A program made the translations under genes and the position numbers. Positions 13,436 to 25,220 of a stretch of DNA of 64,000 bases are shown here, in pieces. Each line of letters begins with the position of its first letter. Position 1 is the stretch's first letter. Source of the stretch: Listronotus oregonensis (lineage: Eukaryota > Arthropoda > Insecta > Coleoptera > Curculionidae); the NCBI GenBank assembly GCA_019359885.1, contig JAHBCN010000527.1, positions 110,132-174,131 of the forward strand, in the 5' to 3' direction. Below the pieces are notes generated by a model, which saw only the letters and a list, made by a program, of their open reading frames with translations, did no database searches and was not told where the DNA came from.

Positions 13436-14830
13436 TGGACTTTTTGATAATATTTGATTAAAAACCGTTTTCGGTCTTGTGCGTCCTGTATCCAGTTCCC
13501 CCGGATTCTTTTAATATCATCCGTCCATCCTGTTGGTGGCCTGCCTCTGTTCCAATAGGCTTCGTGCCTTGGTCTCCACTCCAGAATAGGCTTTGACCAT
13601 CTTCCATCCATTGTTCGTGCCAAATGGCCAGCCCAGTTCCACTTCAAGGTTGTAACTCTCTCTATGACATCGGTTACACCCGTCCTATGCCGTATAGTCA
13701 CATTAGGTATCCTGTCTCTCAGAGACAGTTCTAGCATTGACCGCTCCATAGATCTCTGAGCAACTCGCAGCTTGTGCGCCATTTTTTTGGTAAGCGTTAA
13801 CGTTTCTGCCCCATAGGTTAGTACCGGCAGTATACATTGATTGTATGTTTTCCGTTTGAGGCATATGGGAATGTTTGATTTGAAGACATCCCTAAGCTTT
13901 CCAAATGCCGCCCACACCAAGCCTATTCTCCTGTTCAGCTCGAGGGTTTGATTATCTCGCCCAATCCTGAACTCGTGTCCAAAATATTTATATGAGGCAA
14001 CCTCCTTAATACTTCTACCGTCAACTGAGATATTCTCGCTCATGACAAGGTTGGTCATACACTGCGTCTTCATAAAATTTATTTTTAAACCGACTTCTTT
14101 GCACGCTTCATGAAGGCTCTCCAACATAGGCTGTGCCTGGTCAATACTGTCGGCCATTATGACAATGTCATCAGCAAACCTCATGTGGCTCAACAGCTCT
14201 CCGTCGATATTTATGCCCATTTCTTCCCAGTTTACTCTTTTAAAGGCATATTCCAATACGGTGGTAAACAGTTTCGGAGATATTGTGTCGCCCTGACGAA
14301 CTCCTCTTTCGATTTGGAATTTATTTGTGTGCATGTAACCTTACACATGCACTTGCCCGTTTGTATATGTTTTTTAAAAGGGAAGTATATCGATGATCAA
14401 ACGACAGTCCGCCAGCGCTAGCAACATTTTGTGTTGATTTACGAGGTCGAAAGCCTTCTCGAAATCTATGAATACCAGGACAAATGGCTTGTTAAATTCG
14501 ATGCATTTTTCGATTAGGGTCTTAATAGTTTGAAGGTGGTCGTTTTTTACATACTCTTCTTTAAATCTCGCTGTTCTTTGGCTGTTCACGTGGCTGGTAT
14601 AAATCTAATTTAGATGTTAGACGCTTAGTTATAATCTTCATAAAGATTTTGTATACATGTGACAATAAGCTTATCGGTCTATAGTTTTCTAGTTTTACAA
14701 TGTCTTCCTTTTTGTGCATTAGGATTATTATAGCATTATCCCACTGGGAAGATGTTGTTCCCTCCAGAAGACATGCAGCTATTTATAACTTCTTTAAAAT
14801 GTTTTTGCAAGAAGATTCCTTAAAAAAAGT
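13436..14830 (-). pseudogene. RTE-type LINE reverse transcriptase, 5'-truncated
   Basis: A minus-strand open frame of 301 residues (14334-13429) carries the catalytic core MRFADDIVIMAD after a GVRQGDTISPKLF motif. It then carries the long C-terminal region typical of the RTE clade (LTYGAETLTLTKKMAHKLRV, then LKWNWAGHLAR, then GRPPTGWTDDIKR). Upstream, after a frame break near 14340-14374, a 71-codon piece holds the DFEKAFD motif. Before that, broken frames read NYRPISLL-like up to about 14790. The endonuclease domain is absent, so the copy is 5' truncated, as expected from abortive reverse transcription. It sits antisense in the intron between exons c and d of the RRBP1-like gene. Confidence 0.75.
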
Positions 14831-15869
14831 TCTATGATATATTTTATACTCTAAGAAATCCTGAAAAGTTTGTTTTCTTTTTCTTCAAGAAAAACAAAAA
14901 CCTACATGTAAAGGTTTAATATATTGTATTTAATAGTAATAAAAAAAATTATTGTCAAATAAGTTATTTTTGTCATTTTTTTTTCTAAAAAACAAAATTT
15001 TGAATTAAGTCTATATGTCTATATTCTATATGGTTTATGCAAATGTACTGTGAATTTTGCTTCTTAAATTTGGTGGCCACTCTGCATATTCCTTTTGAAG
15101 CGAATTTGGTATACGTATTTTATTGATTATAGCTTGACTCTTTATTTATTAGAAAATGTTAAGAGCTTAGTTGCGCCCAAAATAATTAATAGGGAAAGAA
15201 CAAATTATACCTTTACTTTCTTAGGTACAAATATATTATTCAATAATTGGAAGAGATTCTATAGCGGATAGTTGCACTCTTTTTGCAAATTTTTAACCAT
15301 GTGTCATAAGGTTACATTTGCTTTTAAAATAGCGTTTATTCAAATAAGCTTCAGTAGGCCTTGATATCCAGCTTGAGTTATATTAAATGTAGTGTGCTGT
15401 GATTTCAAAAGAACAGATTATATGTTATAGTACTTTTTACATTGTTTTGACTTGATTGATGTCAGTCGACGATGACTAGATTTTTCATATTTCAAAAAAA
15501 CTCCTGAAGCAACTGGCAGTATTTTGGAAAATAAAATAGGTTCACGTTGTTTTTATTTGTCAATTCCATGAAACAATTTTTTTTTTCATTTTTGCCTTGC
15601 AGGATAAATGAAAAATCATGTCATTGTTACATTGGACGTTTCAAATCAATGTTAGTGATCGGATCTATTATAAACGGTAAAAAAAATGTTTTCTGGAATG
15701 GAAAATAAAAGTATGTTGTTTTTTATATTTTTTAAAATATTGCTAGTTGCTTCAAGCAAGAAATAAGTATAATCAAACCATCTCAAAAGCCAAAGACCGT
15801 TTTAACAATCGGATATTAGTCCTCTCTTGCTCGAACCGCAGTAAATTCTTCTAGTCTTTTGCCAAAAAC

Positions 15870-16700
15870 ATTAGTCAAAAATTTTGTACAAATTCTTCCC
15901 CCCAATCTATAAAGACGAAATTGTTTCTACCCCTAAAGGAAAAGCTAAACTATTTGTCAAATCTCTTACGACACCGTCATTTTTTCGGAAAGCTGGAAAA
16001 CTGCATGTGTGCAACCTGTCTTCAAGAAAAGATCCAAAACTCTCCCTTCTAATTCTAGACCTATATCTCCTCTTTCAGTGTTAGGTAATAAAAATATTAA
16101 TTCATTCCCAAATCTTAAAGTATTTATAAAAACACAAAATTTTACGTGACATCACATGATCTCACGGAACCAGAACAAGTCAACAAGAGTTTTCTGGTGA
16201 TTCCTAGATGGTTGCTCTTGACATATACAAAGCTTTTGACCAGGTCTGGCATGATGGGCTCCTTAACAAACCTCTTTTCTACGGTTTTCTACCTAAGCTT
16301 TGTTCTTGGCTTTTCGGTTTCCTTTCTAGTCGACGTATATCAGTTTTGTAGATGGTAAGTCTTTCAGCTTTTACCAAGTTAATGCTGGGATTTCCCAGGG
16401 CTCAGTACTGGCCCAACTCAGTTTCCTATTTACATTAACAATTTTGTCTTCCACAATCAATCTTGTTAATAGTTTTGCTGATGATAGTACCCTCCAATCT
16501 AATATTCAATTTTTCAAGCTAGCCTCCGTGCCCGATAACCCTAACTGGCATTAACACAGTACATCCATAGCCTCAGCAGCTTCGAAAAAGCTTGGAATCC
16601 TCTTTCGAGTCAGAAAGTATTTTTCTCCTTCTAATATATATGCTCTCTCTGTATGTATCCCAGATCAGACCCAGATCCCAGAATATTATTATCATGTCTG
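15870..16700 (+). pseudogene. LINE reverse-transcriptase relic (jockey/CR1-like)
   Basis: Short frames joined across many stops and shifts spell the order of an insect LINE reverse transcriptase: FFPPIYKDEIVSTPKGKAKL (15884), then an SWKTA-V-P-KK-like block near 16000, then broken 'LDISKAFD-VWHD' around 16220, then an AGISQGSVLAQ-like motif near 16385 and NSFADDST near 16470. Every motif is damaged or out of frame with its neighbour, so this is an old dead copy. It is on the same strand as the host RRBP1-like gene, within its intron. Confidence 0.6.
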
Positions 16701-16930
16701 GGGAATGGCGTCTCCTGTAACAACACTTTAACTCTATTTAATGAAAAGGTTTTCGTCTTATTAATAATTCCATCCTTACAGGTAAGCTTTCTTCCCTTGC
16801 CCACCGACGTGATTAAAAAAATATTACTTATGCTAATTGGTGCACCAAAATTAATATGGATGATGGAAAATAAACAGAATAAGATTTTACCGTATACATT
16901 TATTATATTATTATAGAGCCACATAAGTTT

Positions 16931-17499
16931 TGCTGCATAGAGTAATAAAGTCCCTTATTTTTATATGCTTTATTAACCTGTTTAAACCTCAAAGTGTGGC
17001 TTAACTAGTACCTAGTTATTTTTGAAATTATTTCATGATTTATAGTAAACACCTTGGTTAAAACCATACATTGACACTACATTGTACAAGTGGCTCTTAG
17101 TAAAATTATTTTGAATACCATGTGAGCTTTAAAAAGAGCTCGTAATAGATGTAACTTAGATCCAAAAGATGACCCATAATAAATTTTAATTGCTATAAAA
17201 ACATGTAGTAAGTGTATCTAAAATACAGTTTTGTTGAAGGATTTGTTACTTTTTTAAGAATAATAAAATTATTACTGGTATGTATGTATATTAATATGCG
17301 TTCGAGTCGTCATATCGATTTAAGTCTAAATACATCGGTTTCAATACAGTTTGCCCATGAATGCGTTGATAAATATTTACCTGTTGTCAGTTTATCTATT
17401 TATGTATTTAATTTAATTTTTTTGTAACATTAATAGCAATTAAGCCTTTACAAATACCGCATTACTTAAACTAAGTATAATTTATAGGTCATTTCGCTC
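16931..17499. other. Intronic sequence, no gene seen
   Basis: AT-rich intron of the RRBP1-like gene. The open frame at 17212-17427 shows no domain and is judged to be chance. Confidence 0.4.
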
Positions 17500-18985
17500 A
17501 CTGACAACCGAGTGACGATCTCGTTAAAGTTAACAATGGACTTAACAACGTGTTAAATTTAACAAAGAGGTAAAAATATAGACTCTTGGTAACAAGACAT
17601 AACTTAAATGTTAACTATTTGTCAAAAAATAATTTAGTTCGGAATTTTGCGTTAAAAATCAATTAAAGATATAAAAAAATAAAAAATAACTTTACCTTAC
17701 ACAGGATATGAAAAAAAATATGTTCGGCACTCTAACAAAGTAATTTTATATATTTTCTTTAAAAACAAGCAGTACCGTAGATAGCTTAAATGACTAATAC
17801 TGCAGAACTTCTTTAAATTTGGTTTTTTTATATTACTCAGGCTTATTACATTTTATTGATAAATTCCGGTAGTATTACATCTAGAGTAGACAAAATATTT
17901 GGTTTATTTTCCTAGAAAATTGCTGTTTTAATTTAAGAAATATAAGTAGAACTATTTATTTACAAGAAATTTAATACTTACAGCTGTTTATCTATTCTTT
18001 TTTAAAACAAAGGATTTAAAATAATTATATGTGTTTATTTGTGTATTTATATTAAGTATTTTAATTAAAAAATTAACCTAGAAAATGCTTCTTGTTTTTT
18101 AGATTAATGGCGTGTCCAAAGCTATAACATGCGGTACTAAAAAAAACCGTTCGCCCCAATGCCTTGTTCAAAATCCAAGCAATAAAAAAATGTTCTTGAT
18201 TTCAGAAACAGCGCACATACATATAATAATTTTTACACGCACGCTAAAGTGAGTTTCTAGTCCAACATTTATAGGGTTTGGAGTAGCTCAAAAGCATTTT
18301 CACACTGTTCCTGTGATGAAAAGTGCCATACACATTCATTACCAATTTTTATTGTTAAGCTTTTTAGATCAGACAATGCTCTAAAGCGCGGAAAAATGTT
18401 CATTACTAGAAAGCTTCTCAGATTATCCATCGCAACCTTCGAGCATATACTGCTAGAGGTAGTCTTTCAACTTGGTCGTGCGAACAATGTGCGTAAGAAA
18501 GAGAAAGAAGAATAAGAGTACAACATTTCTCTTTTGCTCTACGTGCTGAGTAGTCGGCGGAAAATGGTATATACCATGCCGGCCAATCAGAATGTCTAGA
18601 GGGTATATACTCCTAAAATAAGAGTATTACCTTTCTCTCTCGCTCTACGTGCTGAGTAGTTGGCAAATTTTTTTAGTATTTTGTCTACTCTAGAGGTAAT
18701 ACTAATTTGAGCTATCTATCGTACTGCTTGTTTTTGAAGAAAATATATAAAATGAGTGCCAAACCTATTTTTATCAAATTTTGTGCAGGGTAATTTAAAA
18801 AAATATATATGTTTAATTAATTTTTAAACCAAAATTCCGAACTCGATTATTTTTCGTCATCCAGTTTCCATGAAATGTTTAAAAATGTGCTACTTTGTCA
18901 AGTTTTTTCATATTTCACGCTTAAACCCATTGTCAAGTCCATTGCTAACTTTAACAACGAAATTGTCATTCGGCCGTGAATGTAT
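17500..18985. repeat. Inverted-repeat (foldback-like) element
   Basis: The left end (17508-17550, containing CGTTAAAGTTAACAATGGAC) is matched in reverse by the right end (18930-18975, GTCCATTGCTAACTTTAAC). A second inner pair, TCTAGAGTAGACAAAATATT at 17880 and its reverse at about 18676, shows that the palindrome continues inward. Between the arms a stretch containing 'CTCTACGTGCTGAGTAGT' occurs twice (near 18539 and 18641) as a direct duplication about 100 bp apart. No coding potential was seen. It is probably a non-autonomous DNA element inside the last long intron of the RRBP1-like gene. Confidence 0.6.
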
Positions 18986-19275
18986 CAGTTTCAAATAAAC
19001 ATTTTATTAATACTATATTATTAACCGTTGACAAGATAATATAACATGCTTGTCTTAACACCTGAACATATAACATTGTTAGGCTGTAGTAATAATAAAA
19101 GTCAATTTATTACTCTGTGAAAGGACGCTATATTTGTTTACTAACCTCCTTAATTCGAAAAATATTTAGTATAATATTTTTTATGCTACATCTGGCCTGA
19201 CTAGAAAACGAAAAGGCCATCTAGTTGATATCAGATTTGTACATTTTATTTACTTCTCTTTGTTTTATATTTTAG

Positions 19276-19428
19276 TTACAAGTTAAAGTATCTTCATTGG
19301 AGAGTCAGCTAGCTCAAGAACAAACAGAAAACCAGAGGTTGTCGGCCGAACATTATCAGTTGGTGAATAAGCTAAAAGTTAAAGAGCCGCATGTAGATTC
19401 TACAGCAACAATAGAGAGACTGTCGGAA
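19276..19428 (+). CDS. RRBP1/kinectin-family protein, exon d
   Basis: This exon has 51 codons in phase 0, with acceptor TTTTAG ending at 19275 and donor GTATGT at 19429. It encodes continuous coiled coil (LQVKVSSLESQLAQEQTENQ) and ends ATIERLSE. It corresponds to the 'LKTQLEWTEAILEDEQTQRQKL' region of vertebrate RRBP1. It is separated from exon e by only 56 bp. Confidence 0.8.
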
Positions 19429-19484
19429 GTATGTGTAGCGACATTATTTTTTTAATACCAGATTTGATTTTTTTTTATTTGTAG

Positions 19485-19556
19485 GAAATAGATCGTTTAA
19501 AAGAACAGCTTCAAATGAAACAAACTGGAAACTGTAATGACAATGTCTACCAAAAC
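19485..19556 (+). CDS. RRBP1/kinectin-family protein, exon e
   Basis: This exon has 24 codons (EIDRLKEQLQMKQTGNCNDN, then VYQN) in phase 0, with acceptor GTAG ending at 19484 and donor GTAAGT at 19557. It is the end of the coiled coil, equivalent to the 'L-KLQEQLEKAED' tail of vertebrate RRBP1. Confidence 0.8.
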
Positions 19557-20088
19557 GTAAGTAATTGACAACAAATTTTTACATATAAAGATCTGTTAAA
19601 AAAGTGAAAAATTAATAGGTTGTTTACTCCTATTCAAATAATGTAATATTAGTATGTATTATGAAAATATATTTTAAATGCATTTTAATACACTATAAAA
19701 ATTCATTAAATTGTTTTTGTCGCTATTATATTACTTTCAAGCCTTAAAATATTCGCTAATGCTAAAGCATATTTTTTAAAAGTATTTCCCTAGTTTGTAA
19801 TGCGTAAACGCTTTTTGTATATGAGACTTTTTTAGTTTTAATATTTAAATATTATTTTTCTAGGGCAACTTTAGTTTTAAACCATGTATTTTATGTCCGA
19901 TCATCAACGAATTTTGGACTGTATACGATTAACCCATAGTATTTCTATACCAGCATATTTTTGTTTTATTTTTCTACCAGGCTTTCGATTTATTTTTTTA
20001 AAAAAAGTTTGCTTTATACAACACCCCTTTTAGTTTCTTTAATTACTTGAAGTAATTGATAAAGGAGTCGATTTATGTTCTTAATATA

Positions 20089-21235
20089 CAGGGTGTCCCA
20101 AAAGTAACGGGACACAGAGCACCAGCAGAATCCTTGGTTCGAAATAATACAATTAACGTAAACTTGCCTTATCGCAAAGTTGATAATAAATAAGATACAG
20201 GGTGTCAAACTTTTTAATTTTATTTTCGTTTTTTCGTAATAATTTCTTCACTAAAAAACATAGCTGTACAAAATTGGGAACTTAGGAATTCTTAAGGGAA
20301 GAAATTTAAATTCGTACATACTTTTGATATTGCTAGTAGAGGGCGCCAGCTACGGCTTACCTCACGTTATTTAGAAATCATGACCTTTTTTGAGCTGGGT
20401 ATATTGACCTTTTTATTAAAAAAGAAATTACTATAATCCCCGCTGCGTCAAAAATGTATACGTTATTGAAGTCTCTAGGAGCGACTGTTTTCGAGATAAA
20501 CGCACTTTAAAGAACCCTGCAATTTTCCTATGGAAAATGGATTTCGGCCAATTGTTTTCAAATTTTGCAAAGTAATAGTTTTCAACACACCTGATTAAAT
20601 GTCTTAAATGGCACAAAACCTCTTTAACCCCCTCAAAATCAGCCCTAAAGGTCACTGGGGATTTGGATTTAAGGGTGATTTTGGGGGTTAAGACGGGTTT
20701 CCGGGTTTTGTGCCCCGGGAGACTTTTGATCAGCGTGTTGAAAAAACTATTACTTTGCAAAGTTTGGAAACAATTGGCCCAAACCCATTTTCCATAGGAA
20801 AATTGAAGGTTCCTTTAAAGCGCGTTTATCTCGAAAACAGTTGCTCTTAGAGACCTAAATGAAGTATACATTTTTGACGCAGAGGGAATTATAGTAACTT
20901 CTTTTTTAATAAACAGGTCAATACGGTAATTTTTAAAAAAAGTTATGCCATCCAAAACAGGTGTGGTAGGCCGTAGCTAGCGCCCTTTACTAGCAACATC
21001 AAAAACATGGACGAATTTGAATTTCTCGCCTCAAAGAAACCCCAAATCCACAATTTTGTACAGCTATGTCATTTAGTTAAGAAATTATTACGAAAAAACG
21101 AAAACAAAATTAAAAGTTCAACACCCTGTACTGTACTGTATCAACTTTGGGATAAGGCAAGTTTACGTTAATTGCATTATTTCGACCTAAAGAATCTGCT
21201 GTTGCTCTGTGTCCCATTACTTCTGGAACACCCTG
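20089..21235. mobile_element. Palindromic MITE with CAGGGTG termini and TA target duplication
   Basis: The element is a near-perfect palindrome of about 1.15 kb. It begins CAGGGTGTCCCAAAAGTAAC and ends in the reverse (AAGTAATGGG-type, then CACCCTG), and each end is flanked by TA (20087-20088 and 21236-21237). The arms stay complementary almost to the centre near 20665, including 'GTACAGCTATG' and 'ATTATTACGAAAAAACG' pairs. A TA duplication with this layout suits a Tc1/mariner-type non-autonomous element, but the mobilising transposase cannot be named from the ends alone. The open frame at 20431-20760 is a by-product. The element lies in the last intron of the RRBP1-like gene. Confidence 0.7.
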
Positions 21236-21475
21236 TATGTGACCCAATAAAAGGCATATTTTCTTCATGGTTGCCATGCATTACGTTTGATGGTCTAATG
21301 AAGTGAGATTTATCATGTTTAGTAATAATATAATTTAAGTTCAAAAAGCTAGTACATCATTTTTTTTACAAATAAATATTAAACCAAAAAAAGGGGACAT
21401 TCAAATAGTATTGATGTACTGGCAAGTGTGTATTATAGCATTATTAATTTATACTCATTTATTTTTTTGTTTCAG

Positions 21476-21490
21476 GGTAAGACCAGTTAA
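21476..21490 (+). CDS. RRBP1/kinectin-family protein, terminal exon f (GKTS-stop)
   Basis: After acceptor TTTCAG ending at 21475, four codons (GKTS) are followed by TAA at 21488-21490. The position and the short Gly/Lys/Thr/Ser end resemble the 'EGTSV' terminus of vertebrate RRBP1, which supports this as the last coding exon. Candidate polyadenylation signals (AATAAA) lie near 21795 and 22087. Confidence 0.65.
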   Translation, partial: GKTS

Positions 21491-22511
21491 TAGTTACCAT
21501 TCTTTTAGAACCCACTCAGTAAAGGTATATTATTATTATTATATAATTTTTTTTAATAATTATATTTATATGATCATTCCTCATTAATTACTTATGCAGA
21601 AATTATTGTTTGTGTCCGTAGTTTGTATGGAACAGTATTTTTTAAAAACTATATGTATAACTCTTCAGTCGTGTTTACTAAGATAGTCTAAATTTAAAAT
21701 ATGTTATGTTTTTAAACTTAGTACAATAGCTCAGTTACATTTTAAGAATATACAACATATAATACATAAATACTATTCTATTTATTTTAAAATCAATAAA
21801 AAAATGATGTCATGAACTTTTGAAAAAAAAAACAATTATTTATCAATTCTAGGATACAACTTAAAACTTTTATTTTTTTCACAAAACGGTGACATGATAT
21901 ACAAATTATTTATTATTAGTAAAATACAATTAACTCTTCACCTATAAGTTTTTATATTCCCAGTTTAAATTTATTTGGTAGATACGGCTGTGAGTGTTTA
22001 GTGTAATGTTTGTAATACGTTTTTTAACTTCCGGTTACTATTAAGAATGTTGTTTGTAATAATTATTTTTGTAGCTTTAAATTCTAATAAATACAAAATA
22101 ATACAGGATTACTCCGAGTATTTATTGCTTAACAATTATTAATATAAAGTTACGGAGTTGGTCAAAAAAATACTTTAAAAAGCTAATTATAAATTCCTGC
22201 AATAAACAATAGGAGAGTTGGCGAATTATAAATCAACTGCGAACTAAAAGTAGTAAAATCAGAAGTGAAACTTCTGTTGATAAAAATAAATTTTATTGCC
22301 CTATCGCTGGTGAGCTGACTGGTAAGTTCACAAATATAAACAATACAATTAATATTTAAGAAATATACATGTATTAAAAACGTTTTAAATAAGGCGTTTC
22401 GACTTGCAAAAAATTAAAATCGTCTTCCTTAAAATAATCAGAAATGCAGCAGGATGGTTCGTATAAATGATATTGATGACAAAACGTTATAAGAGCTATC
22501 AGAATTACATA

Positions 22512-22607
<96 letters not shown>
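21491..22607. other. 3' UTR of RRBP1-like gene, then intergenic DNA and (TA)n
   Basis: The first few hundred bases are likely 3' untranslated sequence of the + strand gene. A long (TA)n tract occupies about 22500-22607. Just before it, 'ACGTTATAAGAGCTATC' resembles the terminal motif seen at 25064 next to the Tigger element, suggesting an old element end. No gene was recognised. Confidence 0.5.
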
Positions 22608-22609
<2 letters not shown>

Positions 22610-22972
22610 TACATACATAAGCGGATATCGACGATTCCACCTTTTTTGTCCGCTAACGGGATCTGTCCGGTTATAAGAAACGTATGAAAAAAAAAAGTAA
22701 AAATCAAATATATGTGTACAATTAAACGAAATGGATATTTTTATTTATTTTTTATTTTATATACTTAAAGAACAGAATATGTATGCATATGTTACATTGT
22801 TTAAAAACTTAATCTAATAAAACACAAAACATAAGGTTAAAAACAAAAGAAAACAATATATGTACATACTTATGTATGTATATACTCAATACCGTAATAC
22901 AAAATGTTTAAGTACCACTAAATAAATAGTGTAATTTTTAAACATACCAAAAAACGTAGTTTTTAAAAAAGT

Positions 22973-23990
22973 CTAAAATTTTGCCTGTTTCATTTTCTTA
23001 CACTTTTCTTGTAAAAGACAATTTTGAAAATGCGATTCAATATTTTTTAAATATTCGAACGCAACAAAATCTTCTTTTGAAAACTTTTTTAGGTTTTTAA
23101 CAACTTTTAAGGCGTCGGCATAGGAATTTATGGGACCAGAATCTTCTTTATCACCCATACGTTTGTCCATGTCCAAAAGCCAGTCAGTCATTATAAATTT
23201 AGTTATCCACGCTTTTTTGTTGAAAGCCCATGCCGCAGGTAAATTGGCTAGCGGCACATTTTTTAATGCCCGGGGTAGAGCAGCTTTTCCGATGACCAGA
23301 AGCTTTTTCTTTTCGCCAACCATATTGGCACAAAATAATATAGTCAATCTTTCTTTTGACATTTTGCCCCCTACGCACCTTTAACCTTAGTGTCAAAGTT
23401 TTGTCTGGCAAAGCCCTAAAATATAAGCCACTTTTAGCATAGACGTCCTCTAGTTTATAGCCTAACAGCATTACTGGCAACTTTTGTAAAAATTGGTCAA
23501 CATGTTCTTGGTTAACATCCGCTGACTAACCTGAGATGCCTTTAAAGCTAATATTATGCCTCCTCCTTCATTTTTGCAGCCATTCATCGGATGCACTCAA
23601 CTTATCATACTTCAAGTCTGTAGCTACTTGTTTGGCCTTGGCTTTTACCAGCGGCCCTGATATCGGAATGTGCTGGCTTCTAGCACGAATGAACCATTCT
23701 AAACAAATCTTGTCAATCTGTGCTGCGTCACCTTTTAATTTTTGGCCTTTTGCTCCAAATTGTCACCTGATTACCATTATCTACGAATGATTTCCTTTTG
23801 TTTTATAATTTCTGCGGCTTGAGTTTTGCCTATTTTAAACCTTAAATTATTAGATAAAATCAATGACTCTTTTTACATAAAAACGTTAAAATAAACACAT
23901 AACTTTCGCGTAATTTGCGAACATTTTAATGTTCTTGCTCAGCAACATTAATCACCTTTATTTTTTGCCTTACTGAAGTTTTATTAGGCG
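22973..23990 (-). pseudogene. Tigger transposase remnants (HTH plus partial DDE domain)
   Basis: This is the coding part of the Tigger element. The likely original start (MAPNKTS-like) lies near 23993. The reading passes through several stops, then overlapping frames 23480-23199 and 23362-22973 give the DDE-domain segment. The C-terminal piece (SGPINSYADALKVVKNLKKF) follows directly after WLLDMDKRMGDKED, showing the internal deletion. It is not functional. Confidence 0.7.
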
Positions 23991-24047
23991 CCATTGTAAT
24001 GTGACCTCCAACACTACTTATCCAGTCAGTAATATTCTTGAAGGTAA

Positions 24048-24788
24048 AGCGTCGTTTACACTTGACAAGTTTACTGGCGGAAAGTACTTGCCACCACTAA
24101 ACATGTCATGTGTAAACCACAGGAAAGTACACTTGAGACTTGCCGGCAAGCGCTTGCCAAAAGTTGAAGGATCGGCTAGTTTACTTGCCGCTACGCCGAA
24201 TTTTTATTTGTACTTTCCAAGTGTAGACGGATCCGAACAAGTGAAATTTCTATTTATAGTGAGTAAGTGGAAAGAAAATTAAATAATTTCATTTTTAAAC
24301 ATATACGAAAAATATGAAATTTTGTGGAATATAAAATTAAAAGAAAAGAACACATGAGTAGGTTAACACGAGAAAACGCATTTGAAATTTTTTTAAAGGA
24401 ATTGGACTTTGTAAGTTTAGGTTTAATTAGGTTTAACAGTTCTTCAAACTTTTGATAAGATATCCTCATAAAATTCCTATAAGAATCGGGATCTTCACTT
24501 GATATCTCCTTTAAAAGTCGTTCTGACCCACCCAGACTATTTCTGCGTCTTATCCAATCTCTAATCCAAACTCGTTTTTTTCTGTTTTTCCTACTTTGAA
24601 ACATAACTATTAAATTATTCGCAATTTCACTTACAACACTAACAGCAGCACGCATTACGGCTGAAGGAGCCATTTTCTTTTTAACTACTTAGCAAATAAA
24701 CTTGAAAATATGTAAATGTAAAACAACAAGCAAGTTTAGTGGTGGCAAGTACTTTTCGCCAGTAAACTTGTCAAATGTAAACGTAGCT
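24048..24788. mobile_element. PIF/Harbinger-type element with TAA target duplication
   Basis: Terminal inverted repeats share TTTACAnTTGACAAGTTTACTGGCG followed by AAAGTACTTGCCACCACTAAAC-type sequence at both ends (24048 onward, and reverse of 24788). The element is flanked by TAA on each side (24045-24047 and 24789-24791), the 3-bp target duplication expected for this superfamily. It carries the start of a Harbinger nuclease on the minus strand (see next entry), and it is inserted in the 5' region of the Tigger element, so it is younger than that element. Confidence 0.8.
24254..24673 (-). pseudogene. Harbinger nuclease, N-terminal fragment
   Basis: The 139-residue frame starts MAPSAVMRAAVSVVSEIANN. 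It includes RVWIRDWIRRRNSLGGSERL, then DPDSYRNFMRISYQKFEELL, which are the conserved N-terminal blocks of PIF/Harbinger nucleases (W-R-WL-RR ... LLKEL ... D--SYRNFMRM---FEELL). The sequence then runs into unrelated residues and stops. All three catalytic acidic residues are absent, so the 741-bp element is an internally deleted, non-autonomous derivative. Confidence 0.75.
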
Positions 24789-25102
24789 TAAGAAAGTACT
24801 GCATTTGCGCCTAAAAAGGGGATTCACAAGTGATATTTTCAGAGAGCGGAGAAATACCGCGGTTGCCGATAAAAACAAACGCTGTTTGTATGGAATTTAT
24901 TAAATATTTTAGTCCGGTTTTGGAGCTTCGTGTCCGCTATTGAGAGCGTTTTGAGTCTGTTGGGGATAATTGTACTGCCCGCGTCCGTCCCACAGAGCGT
25001 CCGCTAATGAGAATGTATTTTACATGGAAATTGATACCCAAAAATTTGGTTCCAGAAATATTGTACGTTTATAAGAGCTGTCCGTAAAGAGAACATTCAC
25101 TG

Positions 25103-25107
<5 letters not shown>

Positions 25108-25149
<42 letters not shown>

Positions 25150-25220
25150 TATATAATATATATAATAAATATATATATATATAAAATATATATATATAAT
25201 AATATAAATATATATAATAA
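25108..25220. repeat. (TA)n tract
   Basis: A TA microsatellite with AAT/AAA interruptions lies between the end of the Tigger element and the AAGTACTT-repeat element. Confidence 0.9.

Larger units (their letters stand above)
22608..25107 (-). mobile_element. Tigger/pogo-type DNA transposon, decayed, with nested Harbinger
   Basis: Both ends carry related sequences of the type 'GTCCGCTAA-GAGA-CTGTCCG-TTATAAGA' (22640-22680 and 25000-25085), arranged as inverted ends. Between them the minus strand encodes a Tigger transposase in pieces. A CENP-B-type HTH is readable around 23740-23560 (frame-broken: SQHIPISGPLVKAK-like). Next comes 23480-23360 (LPVMLLGYKLEDVYAKSGLYFRALPDKTLTL-like). A 129-residue piece at 23362-22973 starts MSKERLTILFCANMVGEKK and runs to WAFNKKAWITKFIMTDWL. 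The segment that should hold the second and third catalytic acidic residues is missing between WLLDMDKRM and the tail, so there is an internal deletion. A PIF/Harbinger element interrupts the 5' region. Confidence 0.75.

Noticed and set aside
16631..16924. ORFs of 87-97 codons on both strands after the LINE relic at 15870
   Set aside because: They share the same DNA on opposite strands with no domain. Part of it is the tail of the broken LINE.
22438..22707. Open frames reading alternating Tyr/Ile (also near 25020, 26873, 39101 and 63634)
   Set aside because: They are translations of (TA)n microsatellites and have no coding meaning.
23130..23790. + strand ORFs opposite the Tigger coding region
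   Set aside because: They are antisense shadows of the transposase remnants.
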